From Apostichopus japonicus (taxonomy: Eukaryota > Echinodermata > Holothuroidea > Aspidochirotida > Stichopodidae), in NCBI RefSeq assembly GCF_037975245.1, contig NC_092572.1, forward strand, positions 8,820,001 to 8,884,000: DNA of 64,000 nt, given 5' to 3'. Below, piece by piece: positions 12,905-25,623 of this stretch. How positions within the stretch are numbered: position 1 is the stretch's first letter; the number at the start of each line of letters is the position of its first letter. The translations under genes were made by a program, and so were the position numbers. The notes beneath the pieces were generated by a model. That model was not told the origin of the DNA. It saw nothing but the letters and a program-made list of their open reading frames with translations, and made no database searches.

Positions 12905-13640
12905 TAAGTACTAGTACATGTACTTAATCTTTCACTAGTATCTACACTAGAACCCAGAATGAGTACTTAATCTTCCACTAGTGTCTACACTAAAACCCAG
13001 AATGAGTACTTAATTTCCACTAGTATCTACACTAGAACCCAGAATGAGTACTTAATCTTCTATACTAGTATCTACACTAGAACCCAGAATGAATACTTAA
13101 TCTTTCAATAGTATCTACACTAGAACCGAGCATGAGTACTTAATATTCCACTAGTACCTACACTAGAACCCAGAATAAGTAGTTAATGTTCAACTAGTAT
13201 CTACACTAGAACCCAGAATGAGTAATTAATCTTCTATACTAGTATCTACACTAGAACCCAGAATGAATACTTAATCTTTCAATAGTATCTACACTAGAAC
13301 CGAGAATGAGTATATAATATTCCACTAGTACCTACACTAGAACCCAGAATAAGTAGTTAATGTTCAACTAGTATCTACACTAGAACACAGAATGAGTACT
13401 TAATCTTCTATACTAGTATCTACACTAGAACCCAGAATGAGTACTTAATCTTTCACTAGTATCTACACTAGAACCGAGCATGAGTACTTAATATTCCACT
13501 AGTACCTACACTAGAACCCAGAATAAGTAGTTAATGTTCAACTAGTATCTACACAAGAACACAGAATGAGTCATTAATCTTTCACTGGTATCTACACTAG
13601 AATCCAGAATGAGTATTTAATATTCTACTAGTTGCTACAC
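12905..13640. repeat. satellite-like array, 43-44 bp monomers in 174-bp higher-order units
   Basis: The monomer core is CTAGTATCTACACTAGAACC(C/G)AGAATGAGTACTTAAT. About 16 copies are visible. Four monomer variants recur in fixed order: one introduced by CTTCTATACTAG, one by CTTTCAATAG or CTTTCACTAG and ending CCGAG, one with TAGTACCTAC, and one with GTTCAACTAG. The CTTCTA mark falls at 13057, 13231 and 13405, exactly 174 bp apart. Each monomer has a short CTAGT/ACTAG dyad. Confidence 0.9.
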
Positions 13641-13649
13641 TTCATTACT

Positions 13650-14597
13650 TCCAGTGTATACTAACTACTTTACCACTATACTATACTAACGAGTATGTGT
13701 ACTAATGAGTACATACTCGCAAGGCCGAGTACAAGTAACGAGTACCATATAAGGAATGATTTACAAGTCAGTTGTCCAGACTCTTAATTATTCAAGTTCC
13801 CATTATTTTATGACGTCAGCAATATCAAAAGAATGTTCTTTAATAAACTTGAATAGAAACAACAGACCAATTGATAACTAACGCAATCATCATGTTGTCC
13901 TAAATGTGTGTTTGTTATATTGTTATTAACCGGTATGAAATGTAATATTTCTTTCTAATAATGCAATTATAGAGAGTAGGGTACGTCGTTAAGCCCGAGA
14001 GGCTTTACTGTTCTACTTCCAGCTTATCACATCTTACCCTCTGATGATTGTAAATATTAAAGGCATGATGTGAGAAACAAATAAATGAAATGAAAATGAA
14101 AGTATTTGTCTTTTACAAATTTATGCTAATGTATTATATACGTTCATCGTCGAGGCCATCAAAGTCTGATTGGTTTGGTTATGAACGTTATTTATATATT
14201 TTATTATTATGTTTATTATTTATTAAATTTTGTTTATCTCGTTAGAAGCTGATATTATAGGTTCTAGCCTCTGTAGATTAAAAATTCCCACATCGAATGT
14301 TTTTGAATGAAACATTGGGAGACGAAGGGGGGGGGGGGGTCTCTTCCACTTTTTTTCTCCACACTTTTTCTCTTTTTCCTTCTCTAACGTATTCCCTACC
14401 CTCTTCCCTTAATTCTCTTTTTGTACCTCTGCAGTTTATCTCCTAGCTCTCCTCTTCCTCCTGTAAGTTTCTTTCTTTTCTCCATCCCTTGTCTACTAAT
14501 CCTTTTACATCTATCTTGCTGGTGTTCACCCAGTTCATTAACCTGTCTGTATTCTGTGTGTGTTTTTGTCCCTTTTGTTACTGTAACTTGTCGTTCA
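13650..14597. other. intergenic DNA with a possible LINE-like 3' tail
   Basis: No exon recognised. Near 13980-14100 the text runs into AAACAAATAAATGAAATG, which resembles the tail of a non-LTR retrotransposon, but no coding remnant is visible. A pyrimidine-rich tract lies at 14330-14500. Confidence 0.35.
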
Positions 14598-14697
14598 TCC
14601 TCTGCAGAAGATCTTGCTAGGATCCAAACGCCATGCCCTCTTACGTTCACACATTCTCTTACATAGGCTATTTAGTGGATAGGATAAGCAGTTTGCC
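14598..14697 (+). repeat. diverged copy of the Penelope-type hairpin repeat
   Basis: It reads CCTCTGCAGAAGATCTTGCTAGGATCCAAACG, which matches the right arm of the 55694-55844 repeat with several substitutions. It is followed by TAGTGGATAGGATAAGCAGTTTGC, whose complement is also found left of the 55694 copy. Homology therefore extends beyond the hairpin. Confidence 0.65.
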
Positions 14698-14699
14698 AA

Positions 14700-16229
14700 A
14701 CAGCTTTCTTTTATTTTCAAGAAGCTTAAAATAATACAACAATGTTCACTCTCTCTGTATTACCCGACCTCCATACGCCATTGGAAGCGTACAAAGGTAA
14801 TTCGTGACAACAAATATATTCCCGATGTTGGCCCTTTTTTTAATCAAAGGTTACACACGGCAGGTAAATCGTTGCAAGCAATATGATTACTTTGAATAAT
14901 CGAACAAATGAGAAAGTAAAAAAAGCCTAAAGCACCTTGAGGTAAAACTGTGAACGATAAGTGATTTGGAGATGCCAGTTTCGTGTACTGATATCAGTAC
15001 ATGCGTAAGTGTGTATAGTGGTACACTATAGTTCGTTACTGTGTTTACATGGAGCTGTGTCATAACGAGTAACAATAATGAGGCCTATAGTAGTTGCCTT
15101 GGGATCTTTCAAGCCGCCCTTATTTTATCCTCGCTTGTTTAGTTTTAGGGCGGTATAATGTAATATATTCAATTCTGGCTGGAGGAACGGGATGAGGCCA
15201 ATGGGATTTCCTCATGCATAGGCTTTCGAGATGTTCGGTAATTGTCCGTAGACCTCCACTTCGTCAACTGTTACAAATATTATAACTTCGTAGATCGATT
15301 ACGATACTAACTCAAACGATGAAATAACGTACATTATCAGTGCATTACATTTTGGAAGGGAATAACTGTAATAAAATACATAAGTTGATATATATATATA
15401 TATATATATATATAGCCTACATATATATATAGCCTACATATATATATATATATATATATATATGGATACATATATATAGATATATATATATATATATATA
15501 TAGTCCTATATTTAATGTTAATGTTATTAATGTTGTATAAAAGACAGGCCGCAATTATTTTATGTCACCTACATTCATACCGACACATCAAACATGCATC
15601 AAACTAAAAATACATCGCCCGTATACTAGATTAAACCAATCGCATCTGCTTTATACTTCAAAGGAATTAAAACAAACATAATTCATATTTGATGACTTCG
15701 AGATTGATACTATTACATCGTATACATCGTCCTAGTGCACGAAATACCAGGTTAATTCCTTAACTGGAATGTCAACGTGAAGACGTACTGGTCACCGTCT
15801 GTTTGTGGCATCAAAGCCTACACCCATTTCCCGCATTCCCTACAAACTACTTTCAATAATAGAGATGCGGTCGTTACAATGAGAGCTATATGATAAGACC
15901 CTCACCACCCCATAACGATGAAGATTGACGGTATGTTGTGTAACATGATTTTAGAATGTTACAACTCTAATGTAATATTATACAAGCAAGACAGTGTGCA
16001 ATCAGTTTAATACTGACTGTTGGGTAACAGATGGGGCTACCAAAGTCAAGATACCCTACAGTTCGCAGTGTGCGCGGTTCTATATAGATATGTGCCTTCC
16101 TCCGAGCGTAAAACTTCCAAAATGAATCAAAAGATATTACAGAATTATGGTATAGCAAATGCCTTTATGTTCTATTTGAGAGTGGAGCAAACGAATTGTA
16201 TATACTCTTATTCTGTTTTATCTTTTTAA
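14700..16229. other. intergenic DNA with an (AT)n tract at 15388-15503
   Basis: No exon recognised. The (AT)n tract is interrupted twice by AGCCTACATAT. Confidence 0.5.
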
Positions 16230-16541
16230 TATTTGACACCTTTTGCTAATTCTTATTTTTTAAATAATTTCTATATTTTGATAATTCTTTTACTTTAGAT
16301 TATTCTTATCTTTATGTTAATTCTTTTATTTCCATTTTTATCTATTCTGTGGTTGTCTCCACCTTACAGCTTTAATTGTTTTGTATCTGTACATTTAATT
16401 GTTTTTCTATCGCTATGTTCTACTTTTTGTATAACGTTTAATGTAAAAAGCAGGTTCTTATTGGAAACCAGCTTTTGCTGAATAAGCAACCCTGGATAAA
16501 AATGCGAATAAATAAATAAATTAATAAATAAAAATAAAATT
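16230..16541 (+). mobile_element. 3' end of a non-LTR (LINE) retrotransposon
   Basis: A T-rich 3' UTR-like stretch ends in GAATAAATAAATAAATTAATAAATAAAAATAAAA, the short tandem A-rich tail typical of LINEs such as CR1/L2/RTE types. No reverse transcriptase remnant is readable upstream on this strand, so the copy is 5' truncated. The family is not assigned. Confidence 0.55.
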
Positions 16542-17007
16542 GTCAGCAGCCATTTGACTGTTCAAGGACTAAACTCATTTTTCGTAGCCATGATATGTAA
16601 TTAAACTGTAACAGGGCAGTGAAGTTTCCGGAGGGGTTGATCAGACCATTGTCCAACCCAACTCGACCCCGTAGACGTGACGGATAAAACATGGGCTATT
16701 TAATAAGCCTCAAGGGATTATCAATTGGTAATATCAGAACAACTTTAGTTTCGACATGAATGAATACGAAGTGTAAACTTCACCTCAGCCATCCATATAT
16801 CAAGACACTCAATCCTACCATAAACTACACTCGCATGAAGTGTGAAATAACACTGAGTTATTTTCATCCCTTATACAACATATATACCTGGTGATAGAAT
16901 CAATTCTACTTATAGGCCAGTACTTCATCAATGGACGGCTTATGTCGTACTCAGGTTCTGACAAACATGAATTTGTACACAGATTTGGCAAATTTAAGGT
17001 CGCTGCT

Positions 17008-17062
17008 CCCAACCCCTACCCCTCCCCTCCCCTACCCCTCCCCTACCCTCCACTTCCCTCCT
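17008..17062 (-). other. G-quadruplex-prone tract
   Basis: On the minus strand the sequence has repeated runs of GGGG or GGG separated by TA, A or TT. More than four G-runs lie within about 50 nt, which satisfies the usual G4 pattern. Confidence 0.7.
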
Positions 17063-17301
17063 AGGCAAATCGTCAGCATGCATGTGTGAAGTTCTCCTCG
17101 TAGACACAAGGCTTACGGGATAGTTCTTATATAGTTATCAATATTGCAATGCTATATCGATTTGTCTCACTGAGAAAATGCCTTGTTTAAACATTTATAA
17201 CACTAACTGAAACTTTTCGCAATTAGATTTCATTTAATAAATCGATGTCAGCTTTATGCTAGAGCCAAATGCAATGAAATAGTACTTAAGTCCAACAACG
17301 A

Positions 17302-17457
17302 TCAGGAGCGGACTGTGTCATGGACTGCTACCGGCATGGTAATATCAAACTGCTTGGGCATTTTGTAACAATCATCTTCGGCGACAAAGGGGAAGTCGGC
17401 GCCTTCGGCTCCTCGGATCCAACGGCTCACCGTTTCCGAGAAGTTAAACGGGTTGAC
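17302..17457 (-). CDS. candidate 3'-terminal coding exon, unknown protein
   Basis: This 156-bp segment is clearly richer in G and C than its surroundings. Read from GTC at 17457 it encodes 51 residues beginning VNPFNFSETVSRWIRG and ending HDTVRS before a TGA at 17302-17304. The composition is coding-like, with codons ending in C and mixed polar and aromatic residues. The weak point is the splice acceptor: the only AG immediately upstream (GGAAAG) lacks a strong pyrimidine tract. The phase (0) matches the exit phase of the exon at 17907-17963, so the two are probably parts of one minus-strand gene. I do not recognise the protein. It may be a secreted enzyme or peptide C-terminus. Confidence 0.5.
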   Translation of the reverse strand, partial: VNPFNFSETVSRWIRGAEGADFPFVAEDDCYKMPKQFDITMPVAVHDTVRS

Positions 17458-17906
17458 CTTTCCATTTTGCCAGTAATAAAATGTTAATCATATGCGTTTT
17501 CTGTCCTTCCCGATCTCTTCCTTCCCCTCTCCCCTCTATCTCTTTCTGTCTCTCTCACTTACTTACTCTTCCTTGATCACATTCAAATACGACTGAATTA
17601 TCTGTTACACAAAACCTCCAAAAATAGGTCTGAATTCGATGGAAAAATATGCCAAAATTGCAACACCGAATAATCTCAAGGATAACTGTCAATTACAACT
17701 GTCAATGATGATATTATTTCTTCATATTTGATGAATTTGCCTAAGTTAAACAATTATATCGATATATTAAACAGAAACTGAAAGTTTCTACTGCTCAGAA
17801 GTAATGATTTCTTTGTACTTGATACATGAATCCCAGACAATTAAAGTATTTAAAACATTTTCCATTAACTATACATAACACGTTAGGAAACACATAGTCA
17901 ACTTAC

Positions 17907-17963
17907 CCTGCAGTAAAAATAGTTCCTCTCTTTTATCCCAACAGATATATGCAGGACTCCAGA
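17907..17963 (-). CDS. candidate internal exon, same gene as 17302-17457
   Basis: A 57-bp exon, phase 0 to 0, encoding SGVLHISVGIKERNYFYCR. The acceptor is strong (TTTTACTCCTCGTAG) and the donor is GTAAGT. It joins in frame to the GC-rich terminal exon at 17302-17457. Upstream exons were not found with confidence. A possible distant first exon (ATGGCGACCAGAGTG then GTAAGT, 21481-21495, minus, phase 0) would fit, but that link is speculation. Confidence 0.45.
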
Positions 17964-17969
17964 CTACGA

Positions 17970-20860
17970 GGAGTAAAAGGTGCAAATGATTCCACAAAAA
18001 ACAAAAGTTAAGGTAAAAAGTATGGTTTCGGATAAGATAACAAAGTAATCCTCGAAATCAAATGTCTAATTTCTCATAAAAACATGTTCCATATTCCTCA
18101 CAAATGCCATTACATTTTATGAGCACTTATATGAACCGTTCTTAAATCTTCGCTATCAAGTGTCAGTGGGTTTTGTCAAGGGAATCAGATTTAAAGGATT
18201 TATAAAGATTACAACCGCTTTAAAGTTGAAAAGGTAAACAATTCCCTTGTGTCTCTTTGCTGCGAGGAATTCTTAATAATCCTTTCACTATGTTATCTTC
18301 CCTCGGCTGCTTATGTGTTTCCAACGTCCAGTAAAGATATATCAATCACCACACTGCGTGTATTACAGAGTTGGACTCATTGGTCTTCACGAACTCATCT
18401 CAAATAGCATTAACGGACAAATGTTACCAGCACAATTATAAATTTCATCGGATCTTTCTGTTTGCACAAATAATTGCACTCAAAAGGTCACATTTTTAGG
18501 TTACGCATTCCATTTCCACGAACAATTAATTCCTCTCCGTATTCAAATTTGCTTAAATCCAATAAACTGATTAACTTGTCAACAATAGAACAAAAAGCCA
18601 GATATTAACAAACCCTTTTCAAGCCGTAACGTTAAAATTCAATCTCAAAAAGTTAGCAAAAGACTGAAAAATGATAAAATAAATAGTAAAAACGTATGAT
18701 TTGCTTTGACTGAGACGTTTCTCGAGACTTTCCACAATGGTTTCTCTTCCAAAGCCTGAAATCGATCTGATAATCTTCAAGATATCAGGCGTACACTGTG
18801 ATAATAAAACCAGAGTGATACTTTCTCGAATACGAATGTTTTGAAGTGAGGGTAACCAACCGTTTGTTTCAACGAGTTGACTTGAATCAATGCTCTTTGG
18901 CAGATATAAATAGACGTGTATAGAGTATTGTTGGCTGCTACATTGGCAGGTTGACGTTAACAAGTATTTTTTTTTAAACTGGATTCGTCGTGTTTCACGT
19001 TCAATTTTGATCACATGTTTGGAAATGAAGAAATTGAAAGTGTATCATTCGATGTGTAGTTGGTGAACATATGTACGGTGAGCTTCTCATAAATATACTT
19101 GTCACAGGGTGATTTGTCACAATGAATTATACAGAAAATAAGTCACTTATTACTGAAGTAAAACGTTTTCTTTATACATTCTTATTTGAAGGAAAGCTAT
19201 TTTTCTTCCAAAGATGTGTTCAGTGCCAGATCTCATTGCAGGGCCAAGATCCAACCTCCGCCGAATAATATATAAATCTTATGAAGTTTCATACCGCTAA
19301 AGAATACTAATGAAAATGCTTTTCATCACTTCCGTTACATTTTTTCTCCAGACTCGATTTCATGTTTGAGTATGAACTTATTCAGCAGCCTTGGCAATGA
19401 ATGGAACAATTTTGTTACCTAAATGTAGATAAGGAAGTATAGCAGGCGATATTGCGGTGTAATAAAGCTGGTAATACCTACTTAAAGAAGACCATGTTGA
19501 TTTACATTTATTTGGTGTATTTTGTTAGCACTCAGCAAGGTAACAGCTTTGATTCAATTAATTTACTTGAAATTAGCCTACAAACTAGAGTCCTAAATAA
19601 AATGTTCCCCAAAATATCCTTACGTACTGTTAATTAAAACTCGTTTTGCCAAAACTGGCCTTGTTTAGTCATGAATCAGAAACAAAGTAAACCCATCAGG
19701 GTACTGGGTTTAAAAAATGATCTCGCCTCGCTTTTAATCGTTTGGCAAAATTTAGGTTTTAACCTTGAAGAAAATAATTAACTTGTGTTTTGAATATTTT
19801 TTGTTTTTAAAATATTTGTTTATTTTGTTGAAATAAGAACCAACACACACTGTACTGCCACGTGGTTACGCTTAACGGTATGTATTAAAGCTACGAATTG
19901 CTAGCCCTCTAACAACTCCCTGTTTAAAGGGATATTTCAGTAACTCCATATATCATGTACAGTCCCAAAATCGAGATATGAAATTCGATGGCATTTAACA
20001 GATTTTCACCAGTGAAATCTTCCCGCAATCTCCATCAAGTGAATCACAATAGGGGAGCTATGATGCCATCCTGGCATATCCCATTGAAAAAGTTTACGTA
20101 AGATATTATAATCTTCGTGTTCATTTAACCTTGATACATGCATGTACATAAAGGAGTGTTTGATTAGCTTTAATGTTCTCGGTATTTAGAATTCCATTCA
20201 AATGTAACACTTTTATACACATATTACAATGCGTTCCTTCAGCCCAATTGCCCTGATCACATCATGTATCCACATTTGCCAGATGCATTAAATAGAATTA
20301 TCACTAATTAAAAAATAAAATAAAAAATGTCTTCGAAAACGAACATTTAACAAGATTTTATCATAAGAATGAAGATAATTTTCATCTGGTTGTTTCTTAT
20401 TTATCAGTTATATTCACCAACAGTTCTTTAAGTTGCTTTTATCTTTCAAAATTAATTTATAATTTGTTCAGTTAGCTTTACTGTTAACGACTACCCTTAT
20501 TAACATAATAACTGTAATTGCTTGGAAACAATTGGCAATGATTAGAAAGTAACAAAGGGTAATATATATATAAATTTAATGATGAACATTATCCTGGAAA
20601 AATTATCTTATATTTTCAAACTTCACATATGATTTCTTCTTCTGTCATTTACAACATCATAAAACAAAAAGTGTTTAATAAGTGGCGAGGAAAATGAATG
20701 ATGGCGCTATACGAATTTGGAATATATCGACACGAAGAGCTACCGGGTGCTACAAATAGTCGCAGCTGTTTTTTGAACAGATACGTTTTAACAATTCGCG
20801 TATAATTAGAAGTACAGTAAATCATTCGCATTTTCAAAATATGGTAACAAAAATCAGACT
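17970..20860. other. AT-rich DNA, probably intron or intergenic
   Basis: The minus frame at 18619-19014 (131 codons) contains a coding-like middle part but has neither a good acceptor nor a good donor. I keep it as unresolved. A short conserved-looking minus frame near 20020-20090 ends at a TGA and is not placed in any gene. Confidence 0.35.
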
Positions 20861-20863
20861 ACC

Positions 20864-20932
20864 ATGGTTGCAGTTTGCAAGAAGAGTGACTGCAACTATT
20901 CAACAAGTTTAGGTGGCCTTCGCCGAGACCAG
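20864..20932 (+). CDS. possible short first exon
   Basis: ATG at 20864 opens 23 codons (MVAVCKKSDCNYSTSLGG...) ending exactly at a GTGAGT donor. The ATG context ACCATGG is a strong Kozak match. No downstream exon was found, so this may be chance. Confidence 0.3.
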
Positions 20933-21609
20933 GTGAGTAGGAAGCCTCCAACTGAGTGGGGGGAGGGGCACAACATCATAAGGGCACTTTCTCATTCCAC
21001 AATATGCGATATGACTAAAGCCTAATGGCCAAAAACTTATCACCACCTTATTTTACTGAGAGCTGTATCCCTAACGATATATCCATATGCCAGAATAACA
21101 CGAGATGGCGGTTATGATGTCTTAGGCTTATCACTAACAATTCAATACTAGGAAAATAGGCTACTTCCCACTTTGCGACATTAACATTAAACTGAGAACT
21201 GCATGCACGGACTAATATGGAAGTATTACACAAAATTATGTGTGTGGGAAGGGGGTGGAGAGGAGGGAGGTTGCTTTTCACGTCATATTCCAAGGAAAAC
21301 TATGACACTATTTGAGTGGAGCACTATAATAATACAAGCAAGAAAAATGTGCCCCTCAAATACCGGAAATGACACTTTCCAGACATTAAAAGTTGCACAA
21401 AACACGCCACTTACTCGAGTCATTAGAGGCAGAATTTTTCTTTTCAAAGTTGGTTCTAAGGTCAGGAGTATAGTACTTACCACTCTGGTCGCCATAACAT
21501 GTCTCTGTTGTGCAAAGTACATCTTTCGGAAAAAGTCGAATGCACAATGCATGTATGAAGACGTACAAATAATCTGGCTTTTTGCCGTGCAACGCAAAGC
21601 GCCCTCACT

Positions 21610-21687
21610 ATGTTCAAGGCTTCACTGCTTAAACACTTGTTCAATTTCTATGGGGAATTTGCTAACCTTCATGTAACTGTATCTCAA
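21610..21687 (+). CDS. possible first exon, unknown protein
   Basis: ATG with A at -3 opens 26 codons (MFKASLLKHLFNFYGEFANL...) that end in phase 0 at a GTAAGT donor. An 18-bp segment at about 22053-22070 has a good acceptor (TTTACTTGCAG) and a GTAAGT donor and would also keep phase 0. Further exons were not found. Confidence 0.3.
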
Positions 21688-22219
21688 GTAAGTATTGTAG
21701 CGCAATTTACTTTTCTTTTCACCTTGCAATATTAATCGGTCATTTTGCTCCTTCTGTTTAAAGCTTGTAATATTGGAAACCCCAAATGAAAGCGGTTGTT
21801 GACCCCTCCCCCCCCCCCCTCATGGGCGGCTCGTGTATTTAACAGCTGCGGCGGCCCTCTTTGATATTTCCTTGTACATAAAATTGTGTAACAAACTTGT
21901 ATTTTGGAGCCAATCAGGTTAGTACTTGTTCCTCGCCCGGCATCCGGTCGTCCCTGTGTGCGTGCAGAAACTAAGAAAAAGCTAGTCCGTCACGAATCGT
22001 TGCTGAATTGCTACAAATAACTCAGATCAACAGGAGTGTTTACTTGCAGCAGAGGCCCATTATTAGAGTAAGTAAGACATGCTAACATCATTGATGCATA
22101 AGTTAACAGTTTGCTAAAGTCAATTTCGGGAGTTTAATTGATTTAACGAACCGTGTTAGTACATGTTTACGATGGAATTCATTGTCGTAGATTGAAATGT
22201 TACGTCTGGTTAGGTTTGT

Positions 22220-22387
22220 TCAGGTAGTGTACGTATTAATGTGATGTGCTCTATACACACGTGTTAGGCTACGGTAACGTAGTTGGATTGTATAAAGCCA
22301 TTCGGAATTTCTGTCGTTGTAACTAGCGTAGCTCTGGAGGTGGACAGAATCCCACGTCGTTTCGTTTATCTGTACATATTTCACCAT
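22220..22387 (-). CDS. short ORF with coding-like composition, unknown
   Basis: ATG at 22387 (GACATGG context) opens 55 codons beginning MVKYVQINETTWDSVHLQ, rich in polar and aromatic residues, ending in a stop at 22220. No domain is recognised. It could be a small peptide, a first exon with a weak donor, or chance. Confidence 0.25.
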   Translation of the reverse strand: MVKYVQINETTWDSVHLQSYASYNDRNSEWLYTIQLRYRSLTRVYRAHHINTYTT

Positions 22388-22389
22388 GT

Positions 22390-23657
22390 CGAATTTACAG
22401 AATCCTAAAAGCAGTGTCAAAAGAAGAAGTTTTATAACATATAAAATTCATTTTTGCGTATATTATACTCGAGATGAAAATCATTTGTCATAATTGGATC
22501 TAAATGAGTAAATGTAAAGGAAATGACTGCAGTTTACATATTTTTTTTGGCTAAAAATACGAGTTGTAGAAATTATGACGTCAAACAAAAAGTTTTGGTA
22601 CGTAGCCATGGCCACAGAAAACGTTACTGTGCGTATGCATCACGTATAATTCATCGCCGAGCTAGTTTAGTTTAGTAGGAAAAAAAGGATCAGGAAGGAC
22701 ACTTAAGTCCCCATCAAAGCCCTACAGAAAGAGGGAAAAAACTGAAGACACAAACACTCTGACCTGAGGTTGTAAAGTTGCTCTGCTGTACAAAAGAGGT
22801 CGACTTTGACAGCCAATAACTCAAAACGCGTCATGTTAAAAAAATACTGATTATTTTTACTGGAAGAGACATACTATAGCGGCGATAAGGGGGAGTCATG
22901 AAACTTGCCCTCCCCAGTTATACCCCCCCCCCCCCCCGTTTAATCGGTTGACGATAATCACAGCCGACTTTCCCTTACGTTCAAATTTCCAAATTATGTG
23001 AGTGATATTAGGCTAACAAAATATTACACTTTCAGGTGGCTTTGCTCTCTCGACCCCACACAGGGAAATACATTCCAATAAAATGTAATTCTCTCGAATG
23101 TAGTTTTGTGCCTACTTAAAATACCTACAAGAACACTGTCTGAAAGCACTGTAGCTACCGGGCTTGGAATATCTCCCACAGAACTTAAATTCTTTTCTCT
23201 GACATGGGCTTTTGTGACGCTGGGAGAGAAAAGAAATATCTGAAAATTCAACAACTTCTGGGGGCTTCTTCCGCTGAACCACTGACCAGGCTTTGGAATT
23301 AATTCCATGGAAAACGGATTACCCCTTTTCTCACATATATTTGGCGTCTTTAAATTTGCAAGGGATATCTGACAACGTTAGAGCTTCTGGAGGCTTCGCC
23401 CGTTTGACCATCAATAGGCCCTTGAGATACATTTTAAGTGTAATTCCTCTTTCAAGCATGTATTTTGGATGAGAAAGGCGAACATTTATTATCTATAATT
23501 ATTGTAGCTTTGGGGCTCATGAACTCCCACACCAGGCCTCTTGAAAAATGGTAAATTTACGACCCTGGTGTTTAATGACGTTTTTATCAATTTTTTATTA
23601 TATTCATTCAAAAATATTGTTTTATCATTATTGTCTTATATTGGTATCTTTCTCAAA
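22390..23657. other. intergenic DNA, partly repetitive
   Basis: A C15 run lies near 22923. The stretch at 23030-23470 contains two related sub-blocks with GGGGGCTTC or GGAGGCTTC motifs, suggesting an old repeat. The minus frame at 23024-23308 lies within it and shows no domain. Confidence 0.4.
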
Positions 23658-25623
23658 CATATCAGGCGCGTATCCAGGGGGGGGGGGGGCGTTGGGGGCG
23701 CGCGCCCCCCGGGTAAGGAAAAGAGGAGAAAAAAGATAAGCAAAAAGGGAAAAGGATGGGGAAAAAAAGAAAAGGAGGAGAGGAAGGGAGGGAAAGGAAA
23801 AAGAAAAAAGAGAGAAAAAAGGAGAAAAGGAGGGAGTAGAAGATAGCCAAGACCTCAGGAAGAGAAAGAGGAACAGTCATAGTTAAAGCGCTGATCCCTA
23901 TTATATACACAGGGTAGCCAGTGACAGATCAAGGATTACGAAGGGGGTGTGCGCCTCACCCTACCCCTTACATCGACAACTCCATTTTTGACGTTTCCAT
24001 TTTTCCTCTCTCACTAATGAATCTATAAGTACTATATATGGTCTATCATAACGCGTGTGTGTGTATGGACGCCTTAAACAATTGTACAATTGTGCTATAT
24101 GGAACCAACTGTGGCTGGTCTTGAACTCGACCGAGTCGTCGGGGAACATGACGCATTTCGTGAAGGGGACGACCGCCCCTCCCCCGAGCAAATTTTCTTT
24201 ATGACATCGCTAGTAATTTCAAAATAGACAATGCTTAGATGCAACTTACAAGGCCTGGGAAGTGTCATTTCCAGCGATCTGGGAGGCTCTTTCGGCCAAA
24301 ATTTTTATTGTACTCTTCGCGCCAACTCATGGTGGCGCTTCGCTTAGATAGTTTGCCTACATGCTTCGCCCCTCCCTTGGCAATTACTCGCTACACGCCT
24401 GTTCGAATTTGTAAAGCAAAGAGCAGATATAATATCATATCATTGAGCATTTAAATGCATGTTCCAGGATGAACAGCCTTAAAAACTGTCTATGTGTGTA
24501 GTCAAAGGCGTAGGAGCCCAATTGGATTTGGGGGCTGTAATGACTTGCCCGAAAAAAAAGCCAAAATTTTTCGCGCGCGAAGCGCGAGTTCAACATATCG
24601 ATGCCAATATCATATAAGCAAGCATCGCTCATTACATTGCATGGCATCGTGTACCGCACGGTCCGTGAAAGTTGCACAGTATACCGCCAAATGCTAATGT
24701 AAACAACGAAATGTCTTATGTAGATGGAGAAAAAGCATACAGATCCATTTATGTCAAAACTCTCTTTTACAGTAGTAATGTCGGCCAAGCTTACAACTTT
24801 ATTTTAATTACCAAGGAGATCATTTTTAAGCTATTCATTGCTATTTATTTTTCTTTCAGTAGGTGCCCGAAAAAAATGGGAAAAAATTTGGTTGCGGGGG
24901 GGGGGGGGGCTGCAGCCCCGCCTCATACGGGACCTACGCCTATGTGTGTAGTGATCGGTTTCGATATACCTGATATCGGAAATATCTCCTATTTTTCATT
25001 TCCTTCAACCAAGTTTTATAATAGCCGTTATAAGAGGTTGCAATATTTCTACACCAATAAATTAACTGTGTCGGAATTTTCGAAAATTTCCTCACCAACA
25101 TTCTTCATCATACTTTCCTCTACTCATGCAATTTTGACCTGTCTGTTAGGGGTTCAAGGAGGTTTTTCTATATTGCTTGTCCATAGATTGAATTTTGTGC
25201 AACATTATGAGTATGCTTTAAAGTGATTTTATTCACGAGAAATGTGAATTTTCAAATTCTCAACAAATAATGGGCTTAAAACCTTGAAAAGTGGGGCTTT
25301 CGGATATTGTGGGCCGTGACGTAGAATCACCCACAAAAGCAATGATCCATAGGTGACTGGTGACAATCGTCATGTGTGACTGGTGACAATCTTCAAAAAG
25401 GTTATGGATGGAAAAAAAAACTTTTGGGAAATACTTGGTTCTCAGGCAAAAGTGTACATCTGGTTGGTCATTTTCAAGCCCGAGAAGTGCCATTTCCGGT
25501 GATCTGGGGGGTATCAAAACCAGAAATTTTCTTGTACGCTCCGCGCCAACCGATGGTGGCGCTCCGCTTAGATAGTAATTCGCGCCCCCCGGGTTAGAAA
25601 ATCCTGGATACGCGCCTGCATAT
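23658..25623 (+). mobile_element. non-autonomous hAT-like element A with 5-bp target duplication
   Basis: The element spans 23663-25618. The left end is CAGGCGCGTATCCAGG and the right end is its exact complement, CCTGGATACGCGCCTG. Both are flanked by CATAT (23658-23662 and 25619-25623). Inside are a G12 run, a purine-rich tract at 23705-23845 and modules shared with element B, element C and the copy at 8491. No transposase is readable. Repbase hAT-type families with CAG-starting ends and 5-bp duplications are known, so hAT is my best assignment. Confidence 0.75.

Noticed and set aside
21203-21676. 157-codon plus ORF
   Set aside because: It has no domain, overlaps long frames on the other strand, and conflicts with better start-exon candidates in the same stretch.
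24672-25226. 184-codon plus-strand ORF
   Set aside because: It lies wholly inside transposon A, passes through a G12 run, and is not conserved in elements B or C.
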